Positions 11,500 to 23,590 are shown, counted from the first letter of the stretch. The stretch is 64,000 bases of DNA from Macrosoma leucophasiata (GCA_036365455.1 JAWQUS010000004.1:5835501-5899500); one strand, 5' to 3'. Notes: generated by a model from the letters alone, not told the origin. A program made the numbers and translations.

Positions 11500-12460
11500 T
11501 TTAAGATAATGCGATTAAGAACGCTGAGTGTGTTGTGTTTCTTATTATTTTTTATAGGTGTACCGTGTCTTCTTCTCTTTCGTGTCACTCTTGTCAGAGT
11601 GGTCGCGGTCACGTTGAGGCGTCCGCGTTGGTGTTGGAAGCAGACACAGCTTTCTTCACGATCTCCCGCCATATTCCTTCGTTTGTGGACTGTCTAGCGC
11701 AGTCTGACACACGGTTTCCCACTGCGGATTTCACTTGGTCAGTCCAGCGCAAAGGTGATCTGCCGCGTGATTGGGTTCCCTCCACTTTTCCTTGTACGAT
11801 CAGTCGTTCTATCGAGTCATTTCCACGTCTCGATACATGGCCAAAGTACTGCAGTATACGTGTTTGTACTATGGTCGACAGAAGCTTTGTGATGCTAAGT
11901 TCCTTGAGTATGGACACATTGGTGCAGAACTCCGTCCAAGATATGCCAAGCATGTTCCTCCAGTACCACATCTCTAGAGCATCTATCTTCCCTCTTTCCA
12001 ACTCACGCACTGTCCACGTCTCTGCGGCGTACAGGAAGATTGGGAACACGAGTGTACGTATGAGCCTCGTTTTGGTGGCTTTCGTGATGTTGCGATTTCT
12101 TTACACATTCTTTAGCTTCTCCACAGCGGTTCTGGTTATGGCCATCCGACGCTTTACTTCATCGACGCAACCACCTTTGTTTGAAATTAAGGCCCCAAGA
12201 TACACATAGGATTGAACCACGTCACAGTTCGCAATCTGTGTAACTTCTGGCGAGTTGTCATTGACGCGGTCCACGATCATTATCTTGGTCTTAGATCGGT
12301 TAATCTTCAACCGAAAGGCTAGACTTACGTGCTCCATTTTGTGAAGTAATTCTTGCATGAGGTTAGCGCTACTCGCAAATAAGGTGGTGTCATCTGCATA
12401 TCGCAAGTTCCAGATCCTATATCCACCAATTACGGCACCGTCGCTCCAGTCCTCGAGAGT
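11500..12460 (-). pseudogene. 5'-truncated, frameshifted LINE reverse transcriptase
   Basis: This minus-strand relic encodes the C-terminal part of a non-LTR retrotransposon polymerase. The upstream part (12460 to about 12100) has the catalytic RYADDTTLF box, that is the (F/Y)xDD motif, followed by LKINRSKTKIM and YVYLGALI. The downstream part (about 12090-11609) has PIFLYAAETW, a WRNMLGISWT stretch and SRGRSPLRWTDQ, typical of the region after the RT fingers and palm. A frameshift near 12096-12101 separates the halves, because the upstream frame stops at TAA. The endonuclease and N-terminal RT motifs are missing. The closest family by eye is an RTE-like/endonuclease-RT LINE; the clade is uncertain. 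It is dead. Confidence 0.8.
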
Positions 12461-12469
12461 GATAAGTGA

Positions 12470-14166
12470 CGAATGTGCAAGTTAAAATCGTAGACGATAT
12501 TTTTTAAACAGATGAGGAAGAAAGGTGAAAGGAACGAATGGAAATCGGGATCAGATGAACTGGATGAACTTATATAAGGCGAAAAAACTTCGATTCAAAG
12601 AACGGAGGGTCAGAGGACAAATAATATGGAACTAAAAATAGGACTACAAACAATCAGCAACATCTAGATTATATTTTAAAGCATGTTGTTTTTAAATTAT
12701 CGTCGCGTTATTAAAACAAAGAGATCAGCTTGTTTTCGTACTGTCGCGAGAGATGTATGGGGATAGCAGTAACTCTCAGTCAAGTCACCATTCGTCTGCG
12801 GAATACTAATGCGGATTTGAAAGTGCCCGTACTACCACGAGCTATTTGGACGAACAATTATTTTCAGCATTTAAGATTAATAAGTTGTATATCAACAATG
12901 AAAAAATACAATGTCGTTGTTGCTGTTGACTTTTCGTTCTATTTCAAAAATGGTTGACAGACAAATGGCTCGTTCATTTGTTTGTCAAACATTTGACGGA
13001 ATCGTGCATTGACGTGTTTGGGTGGAAAAAAATAATGTTTTCAAGTTTCCAAGCAATAAGCTTTTTCTAGCAAATTTATTGCAAAAAATACTATCTCTAG
13101 TCTTATGTTGTGTAGTGAAAAAGTGTGAAGCTCCAGGAATAGATCTGTCTTTACAAATCCTCTCTTCATATCCATACAATTTTCACCGTAGATTAAGATC
13201 TGGTTCTGGTAGAGGCAGGTCAGTTAGTCTCCTCTGGATCCTACAATGCAAAATATTTTTCTAACATCAAATTGGCATCATATATTTTATTATTATTTGC
13301 AAACAATGGATCATTATTAGATCTATAATCCCTTGCTTTATCCTATGGAAACAGATAAACTTTCTCAAAACATCTCGGTACATCGGTATAAATTTACGGT
13401 GCATGCATCACAAAAATTATCTACTCGTATGAAACTGCAAAACACGGTGACGTTGCGAGATTGTAAACACATTCCTACGTTATTTGATGGTGCTTGAGCA
13501 ATTTTATTCTGCGTCATGACTTTGAAATAAGCTTTGCTATCAACGGTAATATTTCTATAGATTAGGTCAAGTTTTAACTTTGATAGTGGATGATTAACTA
13601 TAAGTTTTGTGTCTTTAGTGGCATTAGATATTTGTATTATGGTGAAGAATACCCTATTGAAAGTAAGTAATAATGTAATTTGTATTACAGTGAAGTTTTC
13701 TCCATTGAAGGTCCATCCCAGAAAGTTTTATTACTCTCAAATCGAAATTTAAGAAGTTTAAATTTTGTGGGTTATTGTAACGATAAGAGACATATTGGAC
13801 GAAGCGATTATTTAACAGGTATCTTATGTTTTCGCAAATAGCATTTATTGAAATAAGATATTCTTAGAACTATATCAAAATTTAAATAATAATGCGAAGA
13901 AACGGTTTTCTTATAGAAATAGCAATGCAATTGCTTTTTAGAGTCACCCATTTATTTTTCCTTGTTACGGAGGGCATATTTACCTTCCTCGTGAACCTTT
14001 TTATATGTTCACTTGACTCGATAAGTTACGGGCACGATTGGATGAGAACCCAAAATCATAATATCCTCTATTGGCCATTACTTACGATAAGCACAGTCAG
14101 GGATTTCTTCGGTTATCTAAAATCAATCAATTATACTATTTATTACATCGATTTCTCAATTACTTA
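12470..14166. other. Stretch without a supported gene
   Basis: Only chance frames are seen. The longest (13892-14176, plus, 94 codons, hydrophobic start) runs straight into a RepA copy and shows no recognisable family. Confidence 0.4.
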
Positions 14167-14450
14167 CTGGTGGTAGAGCTCTGGTGACGGAGAACGCGGG
14201 CGTAGGCACCACTGCATTACCTAATCTACCTGCCGCTAAATGATAGTGTTTAGTACAATCGTGTTCCGGTCAGATGATAATGTATGGCTCCGTAATAACT
14301 ATCACAGAGACGTAACAACTTAGGTCTCAGGGGTGGCAACGCACTGCATTTTTAGCTCTGGTTTTTGTATAGAACTCTATAGGCTGCGGTCATCACTTAA
14401 CATCAATGCGAGCTGCATGCTTGTTTGCCATCCTACTAACATAAAAAATA
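14167..14450 (+). mobile_element. RepA element, full-length
   Basis: A complete copy from CTGGTGGTAGAGCTCTGGTG to ACTAACATAAAAAATA. It is more diverged than 8881-9171, with AACTTAGGTCTCAGGGGTGG and an altered segment around 14350. Confidence 0.75.
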
Positions 14451-14451
14451 C

Positions 14452-15181
14452 TACTGCATAATGTGTTAATGTGTACAACCGGGCGTTATCCGATAATACT
14501 TAAAAAAACGATCTGAAATATAGTTGGTTGACACTCAAGAGCCCGTGCGCCTATTTAATCTAAGTACAAACAAAATAGGTATTAAAATAATAATCTTTAT
14601 TTCTAAATATCTCAATTTATTTTACAGATTACAACGGCAATAAACGTCTTTTGAATAATAAGTGCTTTCACCCTTATTAGTTAATTTGCTTCCTTATAAA
14701 TAAATATGCCTAACGCCATTCGTGCGTGTCGAATGTTTTGTATAATTAATCAATGCTATGTATAAATTAGTAGGCGCTAAAATATTGCCTCTGGCTTGTT
14801 AGGTGCGACTCAATTTATAAATTAACTTAATTAAATTAACTTAACCCTTAATAAATTGTTTAGGAACTTATCTGACGCAATGGATTTTTTTATCCATTTA
14901 AAAGGAATGTGACAAAATATAAACATTCTGTAAATAGGTTAATTGATAGTTAGTCAGACTGATTGATTGATGTTATGGTAATTTCGCAGAAAAACAATAT
15001 CTAAATTATTTTATTGCTTGTAGGTATACCTACTTTATTACTCTGTTTAAATTTTAACCTTATCGCTTACATACTAACTAGGATTATTTTCGGTTAATGA
15101 CATTAAGATGTTGAGGGTAAAGACTTTATTAGAAATGTCTTTCGAAATAAGTTATATGGGACGAAGGATACCAAGATTAAT
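14452..15181. other. AT-rich sequence, no gene seen
   Basis: No repeat family or coding exon is recognised. Confidence 0.4.
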
Positions 15182-15392
15182 CTATCTTAAGCACAGAGCA
15201 ACACGGGCCACCGGCTGCGGCGGACTGGAGGGGAGTAGCCATAGCGTTTATTACCGATGCAAAACAGTCTGTAATTTTTTGCGGGAGGAAATGCATGCGA
15301 TACACACGCACACTAAAAATCGTCTATTACTACGAAACTCACACCTTGACTTTAACAAAATACAGAAACAATTTCAAGCACACATTTAAACA
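15182..15392 (+). repeat. Repeat family Q, copy 1
   Basis: About 210 bp shared with 62578-62795 in the same orientation: AGCAACACGGGCCACCGG, AGCCATAGCGTTT, CGATGCAAAACAGTCTGT, a TTTTTTGCGGG G-run and TACGAAACTCACA. It has no stable ORF, no terminal repeats and no A-tail that I can see. The class is unknown. Confidence 0.55.
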
Positions 15393-15599
15393 TCTAGGCG
15401 ACAGGTGAAGGCCCATTTGGGCTTGTACTTTGACAGAGGGGAAAGCCTGCATATGGCTACTCCCCACCGGTGTTACTCTATGACCTTAAGTAATTCTTAA
15501 CCAAATACACACGTAGATCAAATATGATATTTCAATTATCATAATAAATTCGAAGGCTCTGCTTTCGAATCCTTGAAGTAGTATGCCTTCATACAATAT

Positions 15600-15745
15600 T
15601 AAGTGCAATAACGCAAGATGGACAGCAGCGTCCAACGATAACACTACCGTCACTGCGATCGCTAGTCCGCATGCCAACTGTGGCGATTGTAGCATATCGC
15701 CCCTTATGGGGTTCGGTCCAGCAGTGGACATCTTTCGGCTAATAT
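15600..15745 (+). repeat. Dispersed SINE-like fragment
   Basis: AACGCAAGATGGACAGCAGC, CACTGCGATCGCTAGTCCGC and CCAGCAGTGGACATCTTTCG are shared with 5690-5775 and, inverted, with 48285-48425. Many lepidopteran SINEs and LINEs end in this GTGGACATCTT tail. Confidence 0.6.
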
Positions 15746-16117
15746 GACGATCAGTTTTTGAAGACAATGAACCACGGCGAACGTTCAATTAACTGAGCTG
15801 TTAGTTGCAATACCAGTTTTCACCACTTACAAACCCATTGAGTTTGATTTTCTTTAATATAATTTTCGTTATAATCGAACAAATAGCCATTGAAACGTAC
15901 GAATAATTGGCCGTAATTGTAAATGAACAAATAGTTTCGTACGTAATTACGTGGTGTCGTACGTAGATTACAAACGGACGCGCGAGAAGGGCGGGGTTGC
16001 GTATGTGGACAGGATACGAACACTGTAATAAGCAGGGAAGTTAGCATTGCAAAAAATATAATTGTAGGTCATTGTAATACGGTTGCATTTACGGTACTTT
16101 TTTGTATTTTGTACAAC

Positions 16118-16432
16118 GTCACTTCACGCCTGTAATCCCCGAAGGGGTAGGCAGAGGTAAATGCATGCATTCAATCATACATGCAAACACCCACGACTCG
16201 CCGGTTACGTTTTGGCCCATGTAACAGGTGGCGAACCTGTTGCCATCTCCGGGCACGTTACCAAACTCCGGGGTACTGGGAAACTTCCAGAAAATGGAAA
16301 AAGCCCAATATAAGCAGAGATAAAGGATTTTAAACCGTTATCTCTAATATCCCCCGACCCGGGAATCGAACCCAGGAACCTCCAGCGTAATAGTAGTGGC
16401 CTGCTACCACTACGCTACTGAGGCAGTATGTT
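16118..16432 (-). mobile_element. tRNA-derived SINE (type B), full-length
   Basis: Read on the minus strand, the head has a box A-like TAGCGTAGTGGTAGCAGG and box B GGTTCGATTCCCGGG. The body includes CGTAACCGGCGAGTCGTGGG and the tail ends CGGGGATTACAGGCGTGAAG. The plus copy at 58783-59080 confirms the ends. The head is tRNA-like but followed by about 220 bp of SINE body, so this is not a tRNA gene. Confidence 0.75.
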
Positions 16433-16593
16433 GTACAAATACCATAAATCAAAAACAATACCTATTGAAAAGGTTGACTCATAAATTGACTAATTGGTAT
16501 AGCATTGCAGGGTTCTACTAGCTAGGCAGTACAGCTCATGGACACTACCAACTTATCTTCATTTTCGATTTCACCTGATGGAAAATGAAGGTA

Positions 16594-16690
16594 TGGAAGG
16601 TCTTCACGCCAAGTCCCATACGGGGTAGGCAGAGAGTGTGGAGCGCCAGATATTCCGGCACTGACACACCTCATAAGCTTCTTTTACATT
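16594..16690 (-). mobile_element. LINE 3' end fragment
   Basis: The inverse of the 379-592 LINE end: ACGCCAAGTCCCATACGGGG, GAGTGTGGAGCGCCAGA and ACTGACACACCTC. Confidence 0.6.
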
Positions 16691-17214
16691 GATCATTGTA
16701 AACTGTCATCACTGATATTAAATATCAGTAACCTTATATGAATATAAAGAATAAACCTTATATAAAGCTTCTGGTCTAGAAAAACTTATTAAACTTGTCA
16801 CTCTAGTTATAAAACCTAGTCATTATATATTTTGGTCCATGGTCGTTACCATTTTTCGATAAAAATACTTTTATCTTAATCCCTAAAAAACCAGTCATGA
16901 ACCACTTTGATCGCGAGATATAACATTGGACCTGTCGTCGGATACAGTGAGTGTTGTGTGCCGGCTTTTATACACTAAAGCTGAAGGTAGAAGAATATCA
17001 AGCCACCCTCAAATTGACATCTATTCTAGCTGGTTCAAGTTCAACAGTCTGTCCGCGTCGTCACAAACACCGGCTTCTTTGTTTCCAAAAGACTTTAAAC
17101 CTGTGAATCTTCAAGTGTAGAGTGAATAAGTACCTACCTTCCAGACTAACGTGTTTCGTCTTCGACCATGTCTTCACTTTCCATCAGGTGAGGTGGCCAA
17201 ATATTGGTCTATAA

Positions 17215-17540
17215 ATCTATACAAATAAATAAAATTGGAGTGTCTGTTTGTAATATTAAAATAACTGCTTTTTACTAAGTGCATATGTATGTATACACGG
17301 TACATATACCAAAACAACATTTTTTACAATTTTTGTCTGTCTGTCGGTCTGTCTGTCTGTTTGGCGGGGCTAATATTGTGAACGGCTGGACCGATTTTGA
17401 CGGGACTTTCACTGGCAGATAGCTGATGTAATAAGGAGTAACTTAGACTACTTTTATATTAGCTTCGCCCACGACTTCCGGGTAGATACTGAACAATCAT
17501 AAATTCTCACGCAGACGAAGTCGCGGGGACAGCTAGTTAT
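17215..17540 (+). mobile_element. Helitron-like non-autonomous element
   Basis: It runs from TCTATACAAATAAATAAAAT to GTCGCGGGGACAGCTAGT. It begins TC and ends CTAGT, as Helitrons do (5' TC, 3' CTRRT). It contains (TCTG)n-like spacer sequence and a GGCTGGACCGATTTTGACGG core. The inverse copy at 10648-10955 has matching ends. Confidence 0.6.
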
Positions 17541-17559
17541 AAATAAAGTATTTTAATCG

Positions 17560-18300
17560 AAAACTATCGTGACAAACTCAAACTCAAACTCAAAAATTCA
17601 TTTAATCACTTGGAAATAATAGAATTTGCTTGTGATAGGTCAAATTACAAATATAAAATTAAAGCGAATAACAACTGATACGTTGATTAATATGTCAAAG
17701 TAAACAAAATAAAATAAATAATAGTCCAAAAATACTTAATGATAAAAATAGGTATCAACAGAATGTTCCATACTTTCTTTTACAAACGGCAAGATAAGAC
17801 AAAACAAAAAAATATGGGACATTCTTTGTCATTCACTGGCAGAGTTCCAAAGCCCACATTACTGAGAAAAAACCTGCCAAAACAAAACTCAGTAGGGTCT
17901 TTTCAAAATATGTTCCTTAAAACTATTTTCACAATATGACACTTATAACTATGTTTTACAATATCAAGTACAATGCACATTAATTTCACAAAATTATTGT
18001 TTAGTCTTGTGGAGCTAGACCAGCATTTGTCCAGGCATCTCTATCCTTTAGATAGTCATCGAGTCTATAGTACGCATTTTTACATAGTGTGCGTTTAATA
18101 CATGACTTAAATTTATTATCTGTAAGTTCAAGAATGTTGGACGGAATTTTGTTATAAAACTGTATACAACATGTTAAGAAACATTTATGTGTTTTCGATA
18201 GGCGAAATCACACAATCCGGATGTATAATAGTGTGATGAGTGTAGAACGTGTGTGTTTTTAAAGTTATAATTGAAACTGGTGGCAAAGTTAGTGTCATTG
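17560..18300 (-). pseudogene. LINE ORF2 C-terminus plus 3' UTR
   Basis: On the minus strand, a frame from about 18200 to 18003 encodes a typical Jockey/CR1-type LINE C-terminus: FYNKIPSNILEL, then LDDYLKDRDAWTNAGLAPQD and a stop. Downstream is about 440 bp of 3' UTR ending in a short (TTTGAG)n tract at 17575. The same 3' UTR, coding part absent, lies on the plus strand at 50395-50735. It is 5'-truncated and not a host gene. Confidence 0.7.
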
Positions 18301-18340
18301 TTCGAGGAATCCCAGGCATAGGCACCACATCCACACTCTC

Positions 18341-18421
18341 TGATTATACACTAATACGGCATAGATTATGCACTAATACAAAGATTATACACTAATACAT
18401 AGATTATACACTAATACGGCA
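18341..18421 (+). repeat. Short tandem repeat, about 20-bp unit
   Basis: Four units of (A)GATTATACACTAATAC separated by ATA, GGC or AA sit directly against a RepA fragment. Confidence 0.7.
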
Positions 18422-18905
18422 CCACCGCATTACCTTACCTAATTTATCTGCCGCCAGATAGTAGTGTTTGATACTATCATGTTTGTTATATATGATACTT
18501 TTATGTTAAGGAATTGGAAAACAAGCATACAGTTCACATTGATGTTAAGTGATGACTGCAGCCTATAGACACTTACAAAAAGACCAAGGTCAAAATGCAG
18601 TTACCACTCCTGAGGCCTATGATGTTATGCCTCTGTGCCGGAAATTACAGGGCCGTACATTACCACCTGACCGGAACACGATAGCGCTGAACCCTACCAT
18701 TTAGCGGCAAGTACCTATATTAGGTAATGCGGTGGTGCCTACGCCCGCGAGCTCCGTCACTGGAGCTCTACCACCAGTAAAAGTTCCGGTTAGGTGGTAA
18801 TGTATGACCGTAGTAAAGTAACTACAGAGGCAAAACAACTTAAGACGTCAGGGGTACCAACAGATTTTAATGTTGACCTTTGGTTTTTTGTGTAGTGTAT
18901 AGGTA
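18416..18905. mobile_element. RepA inserted into RepA
   Basis: A plus-strand RepA copy is cut in two (18416-18483 and about 18785-18905) near its GTGTTCCGG block. A full minus-strand RepA (about 18500-18778) lies between. The inner copy keeps ACTTGCCGCTAAATG and GGTCAGGTGGTAATG intact, while the outer copy is more diverged, so activity of the family spanned a long time. Confidence 0.7.
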
Positions 18906-19239
18906 CGTATTCACTTACCATCTTTGTGAAGAAAAGAAAGCAAAAAGAAAAGCAAAGAAACAATTTATTTAGACTTACAGCACGGAGACATAAACAAACA
19001 AAAAAAAAGGAAAACAATTAACAAACTACACATATATACCTATACATAAAAAAAAATCAAGAATGGAAAAGGAAATATGTCTCATGGCTGGTCTAAGAGG
19101 GTACCCAGATCAGCTTCATGTCGATTAGAAGATATTATCTAATCGACGCTGGTTTTCGTCTGGGACCCAGTGCTGTGAAGGTAGGTATGCTAGTTTGCTA
19201 AAATGATTAAAAAACTTGCCTTAAATTGAATAAAAAATA

Positions 19240-19345
19240 AACCGTTCAAGTGCTAGTCGGAATCGCGTGCACAGGGTTCCGTAAAATTAAGAGATTTTCT
19301 GTTACCGTACTAATTATAGGTTGTTCAGGTTTTTCTGTAAGTTAT
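19240..19345 (+). repeat. Fragment of a GGGTTCCGTA-type repeat
   Basis: GTGCTAGTCGGAATCGCGTG, CAGGGTTCCGTAAAATTA and GGTTGTTCAGGTTTTTCTG mark a common lepidopteran dispersed repeat. An inverted relative is at 45050-45262. Confidence 0.5.
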
Positions 19346-19390
19346 CTATTGTCAGTCTTATTATTTTTTATTTTTTAGCTAAGTAGTGTC

Positions 19391-19673
19391 TTTTTTATGT
19401 AATGAAAGTGGCAAACAAGCATGTAGTTCACAATGATGTTAAGTGATGACTGCAGCCTATAGACACCCACGCAGTGACCAAGGACAAAGTGCAGATGCGT
19501 GACCACTCCTGAAGCCTAAGGTGTTACGCGTCTGTGCCGGACATCACAGGGCCGTACATTACCACCTGACCGGAACACGATAGTGCTGAACACTACCATT
19601 TTGCGGCAAGTATATTAGGTAATGCGGTGGTGCCTACGCCCGCGAGCTCCGTCACTGGAGCTCTACCACCAGT
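19391..19673 (-). mobile_element. RepA element, full-length
   Basis: A complete minus copy with all blocks from CTGGTGGTAGAGCTCCAGTG to CATTACATAAAAAAG, close to the 2676 and 41331 copies. Confidence 0.75.
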
Positions 19674-19682
19674 GAAAGTTTG

Positions 19683-19730
19683 TTCCTTCCCTTATCTCAG
19701 CAACCAGTGTTTCTGAGATAAGGGAAGGAA
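19683..19730. repeat. Perfect 18-bp hairpin
   Basis: Arms TTCCTTCCCTTATCTCAG (19683-19700) and its exact inverse (19713-19730) flank a 12-base loop, directly after a RepA copy. Confidence 0.8.
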
Positions 19731-19739
19731 TGGTCAAAT

Positions 19740-20204
19740 TGCCGCTTATTTTTCTTTATAATTTTTAAATAATATTTAGACATTATTAAAAAATATTGCG
19801 ACAATAAGATCTCATATAAGACAATATGTGTCACATAAGGCTTCAATTTTTTTTTACAAGTTACTTTATCCCCCATTACCTAGTAGGTATATGCACCTGC
19901 GTAATACCTACGTAAAAGGCGTAGTCTTAGTAGATAATTTTGGATAGGGATCCATCACTTAAACAAACTTATTGAAAAATAGCTACTAAAACTAAACCTG
20001 CTTACGTAGGTATTACGTACTACTCGTATATTTACTAAGTACTAAAAAAATACCATTAACTTACGTCGATTAAACGGAATACTTAGGTTCCTACACATTT
20101 TTTCTTATTACCAACTTAGGGGCAATTCTGCCAGAATCTGGTGATTGACTTACACATTTCAAAGGAAAATGTCAGTGATGACAGTTTACGAATGTGTTCC
20201 CAAT
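19740..20204. other. AT-rich sequence, no gene seen
   Basis: No repeat or coding feature is recognised. Confidence 0.4.
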
Positions 20205-20212
20205 GCTGTAAG

Positions 20213-20609
20213 CAGTGGCGGATTTACAAATTTGCCGCCTGTAGGCTATTCAATTTTTGCCGCCCCTAAATTTTGTTATCGTATATTACAATCATATCAA
20301 TTACAGAACAATTATGAGAGAAGAAAATATGTAAATATAACTAAATTTCAACAATAATATAGAATCGTCATGATCTTTGAAGTATACCTAAGCGATTAAA
20401 CCTTAGCTATTATTTATGTAAAGATATAATTAGATTTTAGTTAATATTTTAATTTCCTTCCAAATTTTCGAAATTCTTATTTTGTGTGTATAAATTTTTT
20501 TAAAGTTGTAAATCGAAATAGAAGAAAAATAATGAACTTAATTTGCCGCCCCTTATAATTTGCCGCCCTAGGCTCCAGCCTACTCAGCCTGCTGGTAAAT
20601 CCGCCACTG
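20213..20609. mobile_element. hAT-type MITE
   Basis: The terminal inverted repeats are CAGTGGCGGATTTAC at the left and GTAAATCCGCCACTG at the right, with further inner symmetry (TTTGCCGCC against GGCGGC-like blocks). The flanking octamers are GCTGTAAG and GTTTTAAG, 6 of 8 identical, which fits a decayed 8-bp hAT target duplication. CAGNGGCGGAT termini are common in hAT MITEs. No transposase is encoded in 397 bp. Confidence 0.75.
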
Positions 20610-21058
20610 GTTTTAAGTACTAATTGGAGCATAACGATACAAAATCTGCAATCTAAATTTAAATTGCACAGTTAACTCGCCCTTCTTAGAATAAACACGA
20701 GTCTTCTTGTTTTCATTCAGTGGGATTTGTGTGCTCACAAATGTTTTATGTTTTATAAATAGATTATGTTACTATGATTTTATTAATAAAATTTGAATTA
20801 AGAATGGAAGGGTTAATAATATCTATACGTCTCATTTCAAAACCTAGTAAGAAGCTAAAAGAAAATAGAGGGGAGCGGAAGAAATCTATTAGGATAATGT
20901 ACGTATCTATCTGAAAAGTTTTTTTTTATTTTGTTTTGAATGGAATTATTGACTTCATCATTTTTTTTTAATGCTTGCTTGTTATGTTATGTTATGCTTG
21001 ATTGTTATCAATGACAGACAAGCATGCAGTTTATATTGATGGTAAGTGAATTGGTGAA

Positions 21059-21167
21059 AACAATTTTCTTATAGGATTACTACTATCTTATAGGATTACT
21101 ACTATAGTAAAAAAATTGTTGAAATTGTATAGGATTACTATAGTAGTAATCCTATAAGAAAATTGTT
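21059..21167. repeat. 28-bp perfect hairpin with duplicated arm
   Basis: The left arm is at 21059-21086 and its exact inverse at 21140-21167 (core CTTATAGGATTACTACTAT). The inner 19 bp of the left arm is repeated directly at 21087-21105, so either copy could pair with the right arm. Confidence 0.8.
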
Positions 21168-22689
21168 AGCTATCATCATTAAAAAAACATTGCTGAAACT
21201 TATTGAGTAATACCTACCTGCTGAAACTATACTTTGGTAATAAGTAAGTAGGTACTTATAGTTACCAATAACTTACGTTCGTGTAAAACGGAATACTTGG
21301 GTACACATGTCAAAAGAAACGTGTTCCCAAAGAAAAATATTTGTTTTAGATATTTTGCTTTCAATGACAGATAATAATTATTGACTTCATATTGTTTACG
21401 TCAGGAAGTGAAAAAAAAGCATACCTACAGTTCACATTGATTGCCTTAATGGACGCCCTAATCTTACCTCTGTAGTAGTTCAAAATTGATTTAAACTAAC
21501 CTGCGAGTAGGTAAGTCAAGAATATAGGTACGAAGACATTGAATATCATTGTGTACGGAATTTAAGCCCTGAATTTGTTCCAAGTTTAATTAAATCAGTC
21601 ATTACAATAGAGATATAGCTACGAGTACATTAGACTTTGCTTGCTATTTTGGTACAGTATCGATGTTAAGTTATTTATAGGTAGTAAAGAGCTTGGCATC
21701 GAACTTGAAACTAGGCGGTGAATAGTAATTATCTACTTGATTATAAATATCTTTTTCCCACATCTGTAGCGACGGCAATATATTATGAACTATTAATAGT
21801 TAGTTGCAAGATTATAATATATAAACCAATGTTAAAGATATCGTCTGATTAGAAATATTTATGTTTAAAAAAGAACTGTCCAAGTGCAAGTTGTCGTAAA
21901 ACGAAAGATTCAAGAATTCAGGTACAAACTTAAACATTTTTTATATGTATTTAAAAAAAAATGTTTTAATAATTCTGTTAGTCTTTATTATTTTAAAAGA
22001 GAGACTATTCCTTACAAAAACGCAATATTAACGAAGAATTGAATTCGTCATTGATCTCGTAGCATACAAGCTTGTGACGTCACAAGCAGGTACAATTTTG
22101 TATGAGCCGTTTGAGATCATTAATATAAATATTTGTCATATCATTCCAATCTACTCTCTACTTAACTCGTATAGAAATTGCAGTTACTGTCAAATTCACA
22201 GTAACTAGTACATATTATACTAACCTAAAAGTATTAAGTATTATATAATGCGTAATACATATTTAATTTAAATATATTATTATATTGTGTTTGGTCCCAG
22301 TATAACATAAAATGTATAATAAATTTTACAAGATATCTACGTACGTATTTACCTATTTAGAATTAACTTTCGGTTAATTACTTAGCTTATCTACATACCA
22401 CAAAGATATCAATTGTGTAATGACTTATTCTTAGAAAATAATTTAACAATGAGTGAATTTGAACCGAATGTCAACAATCGATTCGTGGAAATATTTTAGA
22501 ATTATAACATTAAAGATCATTAATAATTGCCTAATTATAGACACGTTAACTATGTACTGATGTAATTATCATCAGCATAACTTTTGTAAGCATTAGTAAG
22601 AACACTAACGAGGACTTTGCCCCCACCACTATATAACGATTTGGTAATATCTATCGAACAATAACGTACGATTTAAATTAAATATCGTG
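21168..22689. other. AT-rich sequence, no gene seen
   Basis: Short RepA scraps occur near 21010-21055 and 21395-21440. Nothing else is recognised. Confidence 0.4.
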
Positions 22690-23590
22690 TGTTTTGTTGT
22701 CAGTTTGGAAGATTGACGCGGGGTGTACTGTTGCTTGTCTTCGTGTCTGCTCAGCTATCGACAAACGTTCAAACACCAAAGAACTATGAAACCGAAGAAG
22801 ACAGCATTCCACGTGTTCACATTACGCGTAACTCCGGGCGCTGCTTTTTATCTTCCAGAACTAAGTGACAATATTATTAGCAAGGAGAAAATTCACTTAC
22901 GCATTTTTTAACATTACCACTTCAAAGAAGACTCTGAGGGAAGTAAAAGGATTTAAAAATATGGTCGGTAAAATTTTCGGAAAAACTGTGTATGATGATT
23001 GAAGACGACCAATGCTATCATTGCCTCGATCGCTGACCACAAGCAACAAGCATTGCGAACGTCATTCAGTTACCAGTTTGACTGACAACTTCAAGAATCG
23101 TCGCTAAAGCGAAGGCTACAGCTCAAACAATCACCGCGAAAAACAATGAAGCAAGTGCGGATGCTGCTGAAACAAATACTACAGCTGCCATCAATAAAAT
23201 CAAGAGTTAAATCAGCACAAACGCTACAGCAACCACCGTCGTCACGACTAATACAACATCAAATGTAAGCCACAAGAATACGAACACCACTTCTGCTCTA
23301 ATCAGTGCTACCGTTAGTGCATCATGGTCAGCACTTCCATCATTGTTCTGAAACTACTATAAACATCGTAAGCGCCGTCACAATGATTGTTACAGTCATC
23401 GCTGTTACTACCGTCGTTACTGTTGTCACTTCGTTGTGTCCGTTTCCTTGTTGTTTGTGTTTGACAGTAATTACTTCTGGAGAAGTGAATCCGCTGCAGT
23501 CAATAGCGCACAATTTTTCAAAATAAGAAAAACTCTTCGTTTTCTCCTCTTTATGCCATTTAAATTTCAAAATCACCTAATCAAAAATGT
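22690..23590 (+). pseudogene. Possible broken secreted Thr/Ala-rich protein gene
   Basis: From about 22704 a frame reads RLTRGVLLLVFVSAQLS, which resembles a signal peptide but lacks an ATG at the expected place. It continues NVQTPKNYETEEDS and stops at about 22852. The same frame resumes near 23070 with a Thr/Ala/Asn/Ser-rich stretch (KAKATAQTITAKNNEASADA, then ATATTVVTTNTTSNVS) broken by TAA at 23208 and TGA at 23349. After the TGA comes an Arg/His/Tyr/Cys-rich tail (CYSHRCYYRRYCC). A TCAGT initiator-like site (22700) lies 20-25 bp below an AT-rich TTAAATAT. Composition recalls silk-gland or mucin-like secreted proteins, but I recognise no homologue; chance low complexity is possible. Confidence 0.3.

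Noticed and set aside
12730..13264. Two short plus-strand frames as a host gene
   Set aside because: No shared domain, no plausible splice signals joining them, and lengths within chance.
13892..14176. A 94-codon hydrophobic frame as a membrane protein
   Set aside because: It runs into a RepA element, has no recognised domain, and such frames are expected in AT-rich DNA.
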